From contig CAZVKC010000019.1 of assembly GCA_964627455.1 (NCBI GenBank), positions 1 to 64,000 of the forward strand: DNA of 64,000 bases, read 5' to 3'. Positions within the stretch are counted from its first letter, which is position 1; each line of letters begins with the position of its first letter. The notes under the pieces were generated by a model, which worked only from the letters and a program-made list of their open reading frames with translations, had not been told where the DNA came from and did not search any database. Origin of the DNA: F-183 sp964627455. Its GTDB lineage: Bacteria > Acidobacteriota > Terriglobia > Bryobacterales > Bryobacteraceae. Both the position numbers and the translations under genes were made by a program. Positions 29,609 through 39,400 of the stretch are shown piece after piece.

Positions 29609-30535
29609 ATGCAGGTAACTCGCCGGGCTCTGTTCGCCTCCTCCGCTGGCTGCTGGACCGCAGCCGCGCTTGCCGCAACCAAGCCGCGACCGCTAGGCAT
29701 CAATTTATACAGCATTCGCGACTCGCTGGCAAAGGGGGTGGAACCCGCCCTCGCGCGCCTCGCGGAAATCGGCTACACACAGGTCGAACTCCGGCCGCAA
29801 AATCTCACGGATTGGGGTCCGCTGCTGAAAAAGCACGGTCTGAAGCCAGTCCACATGATGATCGAGAGCGCCTGCGTGACCGGCCGCTGGGACGTGTACC
29901 GCGCCGGCTTGGCCCGGCGCGCCGCGATGACCAAGTCACCTGCGCCCTCAGCCGATGCGCCGGTCCCGACCTTGGCGCAGATGATCGAACTTGCCGCCAA
30001 GAACGGACTCGCCGACATCGGGATCTCCTACGCGTCGCCGGAAGAGCGCCCCGAACCGGACGGATGGGAGCGCTATGCCGAACAACTCAGCAAAGCCGCG
30101 ATCCAATGCAAGGCCGCCGGCATCGGTCTCTATCACCACAATCACTCCGTCGAACTCGCCGGTGAAGAGGGCAAGCGTCCGATCGACCGCATCGCCAAAG
30201 CATCCAGCAAGGATGTCGGCTTCGAGATTGATATTTTCTGGGCGGCCGTTGGCGGCGCGGATCCGGCGAAACTCATCCGTCAACTGAAAGGCCGGATCTT
30301 CAGCTTCCACCTCAAAGATCGAGCGCCGGGAACGCCGGTGACACATGAGCTGACAGGCCTCAAACCCGAGTGGTTCCGCGAAGTCGGCGAAGGCGACCTC
30401 GACATGAAGGGGATTCTGGCCGCAGCGCGGGATTCCGGCGCACGGTTCTGGCTTGTCGAGCAGGACTTCAGCCAGCGCGATCCTCTCGTCAGCGCCGAAA
30501 TGAGCTTCAAGGCTCTACGCAAGCTCGGAGCATGA
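29609..30535 (+). CDS. Exported sugar phosphate isomerase/epimerase-like protein (3 of 5)
   Basis: A 308-residue TIM-barrel protein with an RR signal (MQVTRRALFASSAG). Metal-site motifs of the family: GYTQVELRPQ (E near the first strand), GLYHHNHSVEL (H), VGFEIDIFWAAVGGADP (D), FSFHLKDRA (H) and WLVEQD (E). The pattern HHNHSVE...D-x-F-W is common in exported isomerase-like proteins of Acidobacteria and Bacteroidetes. A GGAGGAGG ribosome site precedes the ATG by about 15 nt. Its stop overlaps the ATG of the metallo-hydrolase by four bases, so the two are coupled. Substrate unknown. Confidence 0.85.
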   Translation: MQVTRRALFASSAGCWTAAALAATKPRPLGINLYSIRDSLAKGVEPALARLAEIGYTQVELRPQNLTDWGPLLKKHGLKPVHMMIESACVTGRWDVYRAGLARRAAMTKSPAPSADAPVPTLAQMIELAAKNGLADIGISYASPEERPEPDGWERYAEQLSKAAIQCKAAGIGLYHHNHSVELAGEEGKRPIDRIAKASSKDVGFEIDIFWAAVGGADPAKLIRQLKGRIFSFHLKDRAPGTPVTHELTGLKPEWFREVGEGDLDMKGILAAARDSGARFWLVEQDFSQRDPLVSAEMSFKALRKLGA

Positions 30536-31218
30536 TCGAAGTAGCCCCGGACGTCACGTTGATTCCGTCGGCGTTCGGAACCGTCGTGAATTGTTTTCTC
30601 GTCGGTGACGTGCTGATCGATGCCGGCCTGCCCTGGGAAAGCCGGCGTCTCGAGAGGATCCTTCGCGGCCGCAAGCTCCGCGCGCACGCGCTCACGCACG
30701 CTCATCCCGACCACATGGGCGGCACCCGGCGGATCTGCGATTCCGCGCATATCCCGCTGTGGTGCGGCGAACGTGACGTGCACGCCGCGGAGTCGGGCCG
30801 CATGGCGCTCACCACGAAGAACAAGGTTTGGATTCCACCGCAGATGCTGGTGCTGCCAACGGAAGGCCAGCGCGTCACGCGTGTATTGCGCGAAGGCGCG
30901 GAAGCCGGAGCGGGCTTCATCGCGCTCGAAACGCCAGGCCACACCCTGGGACACCTCTCGTTCTGGCGCGAGAAAGACCGGATCCTCATCTGCGGCGACG
31001 TCATGATGGGGATGAGTTTCCTCACCATGAAGGCCGGCATCTACAAACCGTTCAGCCTCTTCAGCTACGACATGCACCTCAATTACACGTCGGCCAAGCG
31101 CCTCGCCGCGCTGCGTCCCAACATCGTCTGCTTCGGCCACGGTCCCGTGCTGCGGGATCCTTCCAAGCTCGACCGCCTGCGCGCGGCTATCAGTGAAGAC
31201 GCGGGATTCGAGGACTGA
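30532..31218 (+). CDS. Metallo-beta-lactamase-fold hydrolase
   Basis: A 228-residue cytoplasmic MBL-fold protein. The metal motif THAHPDHMGG is intact, with a later H in ETPGHTLGHL, D in ICGDVMMG and H in CFGHGP, which gives the full binuclear site of glyoxalase II-like enzymes. Coupled to the preceding isomerase gene by an ATGA overlap. These enzymes hydrolyse thioesters, lactones or phosphodiesters; a lactonase or hydroxyacylglutathione-type role beside an isomerase-like gene is inference. Confidence 0.9.
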   Translation: MIEVAPDVTLIPSAFGTVVNCFLVGDVLIDAGLPWESRRLERILRGRKLRAHALTHAHPDHMGGTRRICDSAHIPLWCGERDVHAAESGRMALTTKNKVWIPPQMLVLPTEGQRVTRVLREGAEAGAGFIALETPGHTLGHLSFWREKDRILICGDVMMGMSFLTMKAGIYKPFSLFSYDMHLNYTSAKRLAALRPNIVCFGHGPVLRDPSKLDRLRAAISEDAGFED

Positions 31219-31241
31219 TTCATTCATGATGTAATGGCGTC

Positions 31242-32315
31242 ATGACCCTCAGCCGTCGCGCTTTCTGTTCGAGTCTCTTCGCTTCCTCGCTACTTTCCGC
31301 ACAACAGGGCGGCATCCCCCTGGGACTCAACACATACTGTCTGCGCGCGCTCCGCATGCGTGACCTGCAGCTACTCGATTACACCGCATCGCTGCAGTTG
31401 GACAGCTGTTTCTTGCAGGATTCGCTGGACCCCGACGTGATGCAGCCGGCCCACTGGACCAAGGTCCGCGACTATGCCGCCAAGCTGGGACTTTCGCTGA
31501 TGACGGGCGGCGGCGGGATCCTGCCCAAAACCGCGGACGCCTTCGAAGCGTCGGTCAGGACGCTCGAGCAGAACATCGACCGCGCCAAGGGCATGGGTTC
31601 GCCGATCGTGCGCTCAGTGATCGCCGCAGATCGCGCCAGCCTGCCGCCGGGTCCTGTCGAACAGCACATGGAAACAACCATCAAGCTGCTCAAGCGAGTC
31701 CGTAGCCGCGCGATGGATGCCGGCGTCAAGATCGCGATCGAGAATCACAAAGACCTGCAGGCGTGGGAAACGCGCATCGTCATCGAGACCGCGGGCAAGG
31801 AGTTCGTCGCCTCTTATCTCGACACCGGCAATCCGGTGTTCGTGCTCGAGGATCCCATGACGACCCTCGAGGAACTTGGACCACACGCCATGTGCGTGCA
31901 CCTGCGCGATTCCGTCGTCTATGAACATCCTGAAGGCATCGCCGTGCAGTGGGTCCCGCTCGGCGAAGGCGTGATTGATTTCCCCGCCTTCATCGCACGC
32001 ATGAAACAGGTGTGCCCGCCGGTTCCCGTGTACGTGAAACCCATCACAGGACGCCCGGCCGCGATCCTTCCCTATCGTGATCCGAGCTTCTGGAAGTCGT
32101 ACCCCAAAGCGCGCTCCGGAGAACTCGCCCGCTTCCTCGCCCTCGCGCACAAAGGCAAGCCGTACGAACGCCCCATGGTGGTCGAGGATCTGCCCGGCCG
32201 CAAGCAACCTGACGCGTTCGTCGCGGCGATCCAGTATCAGCAGAAAGAGCACATGGAACGCAGCGTTGCCTACGCCAGGAAAACGCTGCGCCTCGGCATC
32301 CGCGCGCAGAGCTAG
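31242..32315 (+). CDS. Exported sugar phosphate isomerase/epimerase-like protein (4 of 5)
   Basis: A 357-residue protein with an RR-type signal (MTLSRRAFCSSLFASSLLSAQ) and a TIM barrel. Family motifs: GVKIAIENHKDLQAWE (E), SYLDTGNPVFVLEDP (D), MCVHLRDSVV (H) and the late VKPITGRP segment. It is longer than the other copies at the C-terminus, with a helical extension (KARSGELARFLALAHKG onward). It lies 23 nt after the metallo-hydrolase gene on the same strand, probably one transcript. The exported location and substrate are inference. Confidence 0.83.
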   Translation: MTLSRRAFCSSLFASSLLSAQQGGIPLGLNTYCLRALRMRDLQLLDYTASLQLDSCFLQDSLDPDVMQPAHWTKVRDYAAKLGLSLMTGGGGILPKTADAFEASVRTLEQNIDRAKGMGSPIVRSVIAADRASLPPGPVEQHMETTIKLLKRVRSRAMDAGVKIAIENHKDLQAWETRIVIETAGKEFVASYLDTGNPVFVLEDPMTTLEELGPHAMCVHLRDSVVYEHPEGIAVQWVPLGEGVIDFPAFIARMKQVCPPVPVYVKPITGRPAAILPYRDPSFWKSYPKARSGELARFLALAHKGKPYERPMVVEDLPGRKQPDAFVAAIQYQQKEHMERSVAYARKTLRLGIRAQS

Positions 32316-32342
32316 GGTTCGCGGAACTATTCTGAAAGAAGC

Positions 32343-34055
32343 GTGAATCATTACTTGTCGGCAGCAGCCGCCGCTCTTTGGGCGGCAGGCGGGTTGTGCG
32401 TGTTCGCACAGCCTTCCGGGTCGGGCAGCAACCTGATCCCGATTCTTGCAGAGGAGTTGCAGCGTAACTTCGCGACCCTGAAGTCGAAGGCGGATCCGCC
32501 GCCCTACTTCATCTCCTACGAAGTGGTCGAGGACCGTTCGCACATTCTATCCGCCTCTCAAGGGGCGCTCACGATGAACAACAAGCAGCATAACCGCGCT
32601 GTCGACGTGAGTGTTCGCGTGGGATCACCCCAGTTGGACAACTACCGGCGGATCCGCGGTGACTGGCCGCAGTTCGCGTCGCCCGGCTTTCTGCCGCTCG
32701 AAGATCAGCCCGGTCCGATTCGCCGCCGCCTCTGGCTCGATACCGACCGAACCTACCGCGCTGCGTCGCAGCGTTACCTCCGCATCCGGACCGACGAGCA
32801 GGTGAAAGCGTCTCAGACCGACAACTCGGACGACTTCAGCGCGGAACAGCCGGCCGTTTACGACAGCGTTCCGGCGCCGCTGACGTTCAAAGAAGACGAT
32901 TGGACCAACCGTCTGCGCAAGTTGTCCGCCCGGTTTTCGAAATACGCCGGATTGCTGAACTCCAATGTCACGCTTTCGGTGCAGCAGGAAATCCGCTATT
33001 TCGTCAACACGGAAGGCACGAAGATCCGCCAGGGCCGCAATTTCATTCGCGTCATGATGACAGCGCGGGCGAAGGCAAGCGACGGCATGGACCTCGTCGT
33101 CAACGAGAGCTTCGAAGCCAAAGAGTTCGCCACCCTCGCCAAAGAAAAAGAGATGGAGGAAGCCGTGGACCGGCTCGGAACCGAGTTGCAGACGATGTTG
33201 AAGGCCCCGGTGGTGGACCCCTTCGTCGGCCCTGCAATCCTTTCCGGCCGCGCTTCCGGAGTTTTCTTCCACGAGATCTTCGGCCATCGGATCGAAGGGC
33301 ATCGCCAGAAGGATGACGCGGAAGGCCAAACCTTCACCAAAAGCGTCAACAAGCCTGTCCTGCCCGATTTCCTTTCAGTCGTCTTCGATCCTGCAATCGA
33401 ACACGTGGGCAAGGTGGATTTGAATGGCTACTACGTTTACGACGATGAAGGCGTGAAAGGGAACCGTGTTGTGCTCGTCGAGAACGGTGTCCTGAAGACC
33501 TTCCTGATGTCCAGGTCGCCCGTGCAGGGATTCTCGAAGTCCAACGGCCACGGCCGCAAGCAGTTGGGGGGCGAAGCATCGTCGCGTCAGTCGAACCTCA
33601 TCGTTGAGGCCTCGAAGACGGTCAGCGAGGAAAAACTCAAGGAGATGCTCATCGCAGAGTTGAAGCGTCAGAACAAACCGTACGGCCTGTTTTTCAAGGA
33701 AGTCACCGGCGGCTATACGACCACCGGACGCCGGGGGCTGCAGGCCTACACCGTGATCCCTCTGGTTGTGTACCGCATCTATGCCGATGGCCGTCCCGAC
33801 GAAATGGTCCGCGGCGCCGACATCGTGGGAACCCCGCTGACCAGTTTCAGCAAGATCCTCGCGGCTTCCGATCGCGTGGCTGTGTTCAACGGGATTTGCG
33901 GCGCCGAGTCCGGAAATGTTCCGGTTTCGGCAGTCTCCCCGTCGATCCTCATCTCCGAGATCGAGGTCCAACGCAAGGAGCAATCGCGCGACAGGCCACC
34001 GCTGATGTCGCCGCCTGGCCTTGCGCAGCACACCGGCGCGGGAGGTGTACGCTAA
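32343..34055 (+). CDS. Exported TldD-like metalloprotease
   Basis: A 570-residue protein starting at a GTG. A signal peptide (MNHYLSAAAAALWAAGGLCVFAQ) precedes a TldD/PmbA-family body. The zinc site HExxxH is intact in VFFHEIFGHRIEGHR (H310, E311, H315), and the third ligand C519 sits in GICGAESGNVPVS, as in known TldD enzymes. TldD with TldE degrades unfolded peptides and matures some peptide products; those proteins are cytoplasmic, whereas this one has a clear export signal. It overlaps by one base (TAATG) the next paralog, which lacks the site. Confidence 0.9.
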   Translation: MNHYLSAAAAALWAAGGLCVFAQPSGSGSNLIPILAEELQRNFATLKSKADPPPYFISYEVVEDRSHILSASQGALTMNNKQHNRAVDVSVRVGSPQLDNYRRIRGDWPQFASPGFLPLEDQPGPIRRRLWLDTDRTYRAASQRYLRIRTDEQVKASQTDNSDDFSAEQPAVYDSVPAPLTFKEDDWTNRLRKLSARFSKYAGLLNSNVTLSVQQEIRYFVNTEGTKIRQGRNFIRVMMTARAKASDGMDLVVNESFEAKEFATLAKEKEMEEAVDRLGTELQTMLKAPVVDPFVGPAILSGRASGVFFHEIFGHRIEGHRQKDDAEGQTFTKSVNKPVLPDFLSVVFDPAIEHVGKVDLNGYYVYDDEGVKGNRVVLVENGVLKTFLMSRSPVQGFSKSNGHGRKQLGGEASSRQSNLIVEASKTVSEEKLKEMLIAELKRQNKPYGLFFKEVTGGYTTTGRRGLQAYTVIPLVVYRIYADGRPDEMVRGADIVGTPLTSFSKILAASDRVAVFNGICGAESGNVPVSAVSPSILISEIEVQRKEQSRDRPPLMSPPGLAQHTGAGGVR

Positions 34056-35815
34056 TGGACCGCCGCCGTTTTCTTGGAATTCTCGCCGCGTGCCTGCCCG
34101 CCGCGGCGCAGCAGCAACCGCCTCAATCGCTGAACTCTCCGATCCTGCGGGCGATGTATGAAGAGTTGACGCGCTCGAGGAATCTTCGCCTCATGGGACT
34201 GGCGCCGTATTTCATCGAGTATGGCGTCGAAGACCAGGAAGCTACGTCCGTGTCGGCTTCCCTCGGCGGGGTGCTGAACGCCCGGCAGAACACGATCCGC
34301 ATGCCGATCGTGAAGCTGCGCGTCGGCAGCTACGAGATGGATCAGACCAATCAGATCTTCGCCGGCATCTACTCAGGATCCCGCTATGACAGCGACTATC
34401 TGCCTCTCGATGACAACATCCCGCTGATCCGTCAGACTCTCTGGCTCGCGACCGATCGCGCCTTCAAGTCCGCGGTTGAGGCGATGTCCGCCAAACAGCA
34501 GATCCTCAAGGTGGCCAATGTCACCGAGATGCTGCCGGACTTTGAGAAGGCCAGTCCGTTCGTCAGTGTTTCGAGCGCAGCTCGCATCAAGGTCAACCTC
34601 GAAGCCTGGAAGTCGCGCACCGTTGACCTCTCGCGTGTGTTCCTCGATTTTCCGGACGTGCTCCTCTCGGGCGTCGAGTTCGATGCGCTGGCGAGCATGT
34701 CGCATCACGTGAATAGCGAAGGGACCGTCGTTCGCTATCCCGACTATCTCACAACGATGCGTGTACGGGCTGTATCACAGGCGCCGGATGGAACTGCGGT
34801 TCGCGACGCTGTGGTGTTCCATTCGTTCGAAGATTCGAAGATGCCGGCGCAGGAAGAGATGGTGCGGGCGGCACGGGAAGTGGCCGCCAACGTGAAGGCG
34901 CTGGCGAGCGCTCCGATCGGGGACAGCTATTCAGGCCCCGTGCTCTTCGAACCGCTTGCCGCCGCGCAGTTGTTCGGCCAGTTGCTCGGCGACAACGTCC
35001 GCAATCCTCGCCGGCCGCTTTCCGACCCCGGGCGAAACGTCCCGTTCCAGCCGTCGGAGTTCGACGGCAAGATCGGCTCGCGGGTGCTGCCTGACTATTT
35101 CGATGTCATCGACGATCCGACACTCGAATCGGTCGACAACCACACGCTGATGGGACATTACCTGGTCGACAACGAGGTCGTTGCGCCGCGTCCGGTAACC
35201 CTCATCGAAAAGGGCGTGCTGAAGGAGTTTCTGCGCACCCGGCAGCCCATGCGAGGATTCTCTGGCAGCACGGGGCATGCGCGGCTGTCCGGCAACTTCG
35301 GCCAGAACACCGCGGCCATCGCGAATCTCTTCGTCAAGGCGAAGGAGTCGAAGCCTCTGGTGGAGTTACGGAAGCAATTCCTCTCGATGCTGCAGCAACG
35401 CAGCAAGCCGTATGGAATTCTTGTGAGGAAGTTCGATTATCCGAGTTCGGCGTCGATTCCGGAACTGCAGGCGATGTTTGCAAGCTACGGGCAATCGGGT
35501 GCGACCACACGCCCGGTTCCTCCACTGACACTCGTCTACAAGGTGTATCCGGACGGCCGCGAAGAACTCATTCGCAATGTTCGTTTGAAGAATGTTTCGA
35601 CGCGTTCGTTGCGGGACATCGTGGCGGCCAGTTCCGAGACAGTCGCCTTCGATTACGTAAACAACGCCGCGCCGTTTGCGCTGATGGGAGTGCCCGGCTA
35701 CCTCTCCGCTTCGACAGTCATCGCGCCGGGCGTGCTGTTTGATGAACTCGAAGTGGACCGCATACGGGACGAGACGGTGAAGCCGCCGTTGACGCCTCCA
35801 CCGCCTCTCCGGTAG
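34055..35815 (+). CDS. Exported TldE-like protein, metal site absent
   Basis: A 586-residue paralog of the preceding TldD-like protein, also exported (MDRRRFLGILAACLPAAAQ). Body features match: the LGHRARGN-like region is missing, and the HExxxH position reads GPVLFEPLAAAQLFGQLLGD, with no histidine pair; the C-terminal Cys segment is replaced by YVNNAAPFALMGVPGYL. This is the TldE situation, a structural partner without metal. A GGAGG ribosome site (34041-34045) lies before the ATG, and TAATG coupling keeps the pair in step. The two products probably form one heteromeric protease in the periplasm. Confidence 0.85.
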   Translation: MDRRRFLGILAACLPAAAQQQPPQSLNSPILRAMYEELTRSRNLRLMGLAPYFIEYGVEDQEATSVSASLGGVLNARQNTIRMPIVKLRVGSYEMDQTNQIFAGIYSGSRYDSDYLPLDDNIPLIRQTLWLATDRAFKSAVEAMSAKQQILKVANVTEMLPDFEKASPFVSVSSAARIKVNLEAWKSRTVDLSRVFLDFPDVLLSGVEFDALASMSHHVNSEGTVVRYPDYLTTMRVRAVSQAPDGTAVRDAVVFHSFEDSKMPAQEEMVRAAREVAANVKALASAPIGDSYSGPVLFEPLAAAQLFGQLLGDNVRNPRRPLSDPGRNVPFQPSEFDGKIGSRVLPDYFDVIDDPTLESVDNHTLMGHYLVDNEVVAPRPVTLIEKGVLKEFLRTRQPMRGFSGSTGHARLSGNFGQNTAAIANLFVKAKESKPLVELRKQFLSMLQQRSKPYGILVRKFDYPSSASIPELQAMFASYGQSGATTRPVPPLTLVYKVYPDGREELIRNVRLKNVSTRSLRDIVAASSETVAFDYVNNAAPFALMGVPGYLSASTVIAPGVLFDELEVDRIRDETVKPPLTPPPPLR

Positions 35816-35823
35816 GACGGAAC

Positions 35824-36267
35824 TTACTTCTTCTTTCCCTTCGCTGCGGGAGTTTTCTCCGCAGCAGCGGCGGGGGTGGCGGCGGCCTTCTCCGCGGAAG
35901 CGGCGGTCTTCGTCTTAGCTGCCTCGGCGCCGGACTTCTTGGCGTCGGCTTCGGTCATGAACTGGCCGTTCTTGGTCTTGCCGTAGAACTGGCCGTCCTT
36001 GTGGTAGACCTTCGTGTTGAGGTTAACCCACACGAGGCCCTTCGCCTTCGCGTCGGCGATTTCCTTATCAGTGGGCATTGCTGCCGCTGCTGCCTTGGTC
36101 TCTTTCGCCTTCGCCGTGGTGGCGGTGGTGGCGGCCGCAGCAGCCTTGTCAGCGGCCTTCGCCGGGGCCTTGGCGCTCCCCTGCGCGCCGAAAGCGGCAG
36201 GCGCCACGATGAGCGCGGTCGCGAGAGTCGTGGGCAGGAAAAGTGACTTCCAAATCTTCTGAATCAT
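35824..36267 (-). CDS. Exported Ala/Lys-rich protein
   Basis: A 147-residue protein with a signal peptide (MIQKIWKSLFLPTTLATA, cleavage near AFGAQ). Low-complexity Ala/Lys/Thr stretches flank a compact middle motif, GLVWVNLNTKVYHKDGQFYGKTKNGQF followed by MTEADAKKSG. This middle motif recurs in exported acidobacterial proteins in my experience; I do not know its function. The tail is strongly basic (AAKGKKK), which could bind nucleic acids or anionic polymers. A perfect 13-bp hairpin (36358-36389) separates it from the surface-protein gene upstream. Confidence 0.65.
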   Translation of the reverse strand: MIQKIWKSLFLPTTLATALIVAPAAFGAQGSAKAPAKAADKAAAAATTATTAKAKETKAAAAAMPTDKEIADAKAKGLVWVNLNTKVYHKDGQFYGKTKNGQFMTEADAKKSGAEAAKTKTAASAEKAAATPAAAAEKTPAAKGKKK

Positions 36268-36357
36268 TCTTGGTGAACCTCCTGGTTCTGACTCTGTGAT
36301 TCGCGTCCGCCTGCAGGCGTTTCGAGTGTTGAGGAAGATTAATTGCCGCCTGAAACG

Positions 36358-36389
36358 CCGAAGGCCGCCCATTGCGGGGCGGCCTTCGG
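36358..36389 (-). terminator. Hairpin terminator after the surface-protein gene
   Basis: Perfect 13-bp stem, arms 36358-36370 and 36377-36389, loop ATTGCG. It lies 24 nt past the stop of the gene at 36413. The U-tract on the minus strand is weak (GTTTC), so it may rely on Rho or mainly protect the RNA end. Confidence 0.65.
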
Positions 36390-36412
36390 ATTCGTTCGTT
36401 ACTGGCTTCGAA

Positions 36413-39400
36413 TTAGCGGATCGGGATATACGAGCCGTTGGAGAAGATCAGGTCTCCCGAGGCCGTGCTGATCGCCACCGCGACGCTCTGGTATGGACCG
36501 GGCTGCGTATCAGCCGGAACTTCCAGTTCGACGAGGTAGTTGCCGATTTGGCCAGTTACCGTTTCCGCCTTCACGACCCGGACACCGGCATCGTTCAAGC
36601 CGCCGATGAGCGACGCAACGACAGCCTGGTTCGGGACGCCGGCCCGGTTTGTACCCATCGCCGGGCTGGTCTGCCCCAGGCCCGTCAACAGGACTTTGAT
36701 CGTCTTGCCGCGTTCCGCAGGGTTCGTCGGACTGATGAAAGAACCATCGTCCTTGATCGCCACTGCATAGCGGCGGCCGTCCGTACCATCGAACTCGAAG
36801 ATGCCGGGTTGGTATTGCGTCACTCCGATGTTGGTGATGGTTGCGGGGCTTTGGCCGTTGACGTTGATGACCATCGTCGTCGTGCCGGGCTGCGTTTCGC
36901 AAGGAGTCTGGATATCGATCTGTTCCTTGCCATTCGCGTTGACGGCGCGGACGATCGGGACCGTCACACCACCGATTGTGATGCCGGCGATGGGACCAAG
37001 CGTGATCGGGAATTGTCCGAAGCCCGAATTGGGCTGCAGGATTCCGCTGACTCCCGGCAACAGATTCTTACCGGTGATCGTAGCGAGTCCGCAGGGCGTC
37101 AACCCAGGTTGCAGGCTTGCCGAGTTCACGATATCGGAACCGAGCACCGTCGGAGTCGGCGGACGAACTGTCAAGGAGAAGGTCGTCTGCAGCGAACCGA
37201 TCGTTGCCGTAACCGTGAGCGGACCAGCTTGCGATCCCGCCTTGGCGCGGACAAACGCCCGTCCAAAGGAGTCGGTATTCTCAGCGGCGCTGGAGATCGT
37301 ACCGGATCCAATCGCGGCAAACTCCACTCGCAGGCCTGCGACGGGCGCACCCTGCAGGTCGTTCACCTGCACCACCAGCGGATTCGGGAAGTCCGACCCG
37401 ATACCAGCTTCCTGGCCATTACCTGAGACCTGGATGAGGCCGCCGACGGTGGTATCGACTTCAACGTCGAACGTGACAAAAACAGGAGTGGATCCGGGCG
37501 GCGGATTCGGAAGATCAATCTGTGCCCTGACCTGGTACTTGCCAGGAACCGTTCCCGTGCGGAAGGTATTCTGCGCAAGTCCAGACGAATTCGTTATCGT
37601 CCGGTCAGCCGCAAACGTTCCGAAGTTGACGGTTCCGACGCGAGACCACGTGACCGCGACACTGCCAATCGGATTACCGCCCAGGTCTGTGACCTGAACG
37701 CCGAGGGCTGCTGGCAACTGGGTATTGGCCTTGGCCTTTTGACCGTTACCCGAAGTGATCCGGAGTTTGGACGGCTTGCCGATGGTGATGGTCAGGTTCA
37801 GCGGCGCCATGGAGCGGTAGGAACCCACGATGACGTAGAGTGGGATGTTCGCGCCGGGCTTGCTTCCAGCCTTGATATCGCAGGTTACGTTGCCTGCAGC
37901 GTTCGTTGTGGGGTTGCCGTCGCAGCTCGCGGTAAATCCGTCCGGAGGAGGCGGCGGCCCAATTCCATCCACGCCAAAGTAGACCGGGGGAGCCTTGGTC
38001 GTAACCTGCAAACCGATATTCTCAAGCGGTTGGCCAAGGTAATCCGCCACTCGAATGCCGATCGCATTTTTCAACACGGTGCCCGCTTCGAGCGTGATGT
38101 TGCGGTTATTGACATCGCCGAGATTCGGATAGATGTACTCAATCTGGGCGTCGCCCGCGGTCTGGCCGTTGGGCTGCCGGAGAGTGATCGTCGTAGCGTA
38201 GAACGTGACTTTGCCGAACGACGTAGCAGCCTCGATGGTCGCCTGATCAGCGGCCAGAGGCAGCGGAACAAGCCCGGTCGTGAATTGCAGGTATGCCTTA
38301 CCTTCGCTGTCGGTGTTTGTCTCGATGCTCGAGCCGGCGTACGGACCGCCGCCCTTGACCTGAGTCCAGACAACCTTTTGCCCGGAGACCGGAAGTCCCG
38401 CAGCGTCGAGCACTTGGACCGTGAGAGGTTCCTGCAGGGGGAAGTTTTCGCGCTGCACCTGGCCGTTGCCGGAGAAGATGAAGATGCCGCCCTGCGTGGT
38501 GCCACCGCCGCCACCGATGATGCCGGGGACGACAAGTGTGAATTCGGTGCTCGTTACGCCCAGTCCACCGCCCGCCGTCACTTTATAAGTGCCGGGAACG
38601 TTCGGAAGAGTGACATAGGTCTGAGCCCAACCGTCCGCGCCGGTCACCACCTGCGGGTTGGCGATCACCACGGCCGGGTTGTCGCTCTGGAACGTGACCA
38701 GTCCCCGGTAAATGCCGCGACCGAGGTTATCGATCATTTTGGTCACGAGGGGGAACGGGATCTTGCCGCCGCCGCTCACCGTCTGCGAAGTATTGAACGC
38801 CAGCAGCCGGCTGCCGCCGCTCGTCACTCCGGGACTCAGGAACGACATTTCCAACTGTTGGGCCGTCGGGAGATTCTGCTGCTGAATGCGCTGGTCTCGC
38901 AGATCCGTCTGAATCAACTGGCGGGATGTGCTGCCGTCCAGGTTGGTAACATTGCGGGTAACCCAGAGCGTGCGGGGAGGAGCCTCGTTCGAGAAGGTGA
39001 GGTTAGGGAAAACCGGCACTTCGAGACCACTCTGGAAAATCGTATTGACCTGGGACTTATCCAGGATTACCTGGCTGCCCAAGGTGAGATCGTAGAGACG
39101 TCCACTGGAACCGTACGCATACATCTTCGTCGGGCTCGTATCCAGGGAGGCCGGGAAGAACCGTGTAAAGACTTCCGCCGTGGAGGCTGCGTCGTAGCCG
39201 AAGCTGCGGCTCGACAGATCCAACTGCATGATGCTGTTGCCACCGAAGATCGGGGTGCGGTTGGGGAAGATGATGTACTTGCCGTCAGCCGTTACGGTTC
39301 CCCTGTTCGGGTAACCGCGAGCCGGTAGTTCGCCGCCGTTGGTCAGCTTCAGTGTGGAAGGATCGATTTCATAAACGCGAGCATACGCCGACAGGTACAG

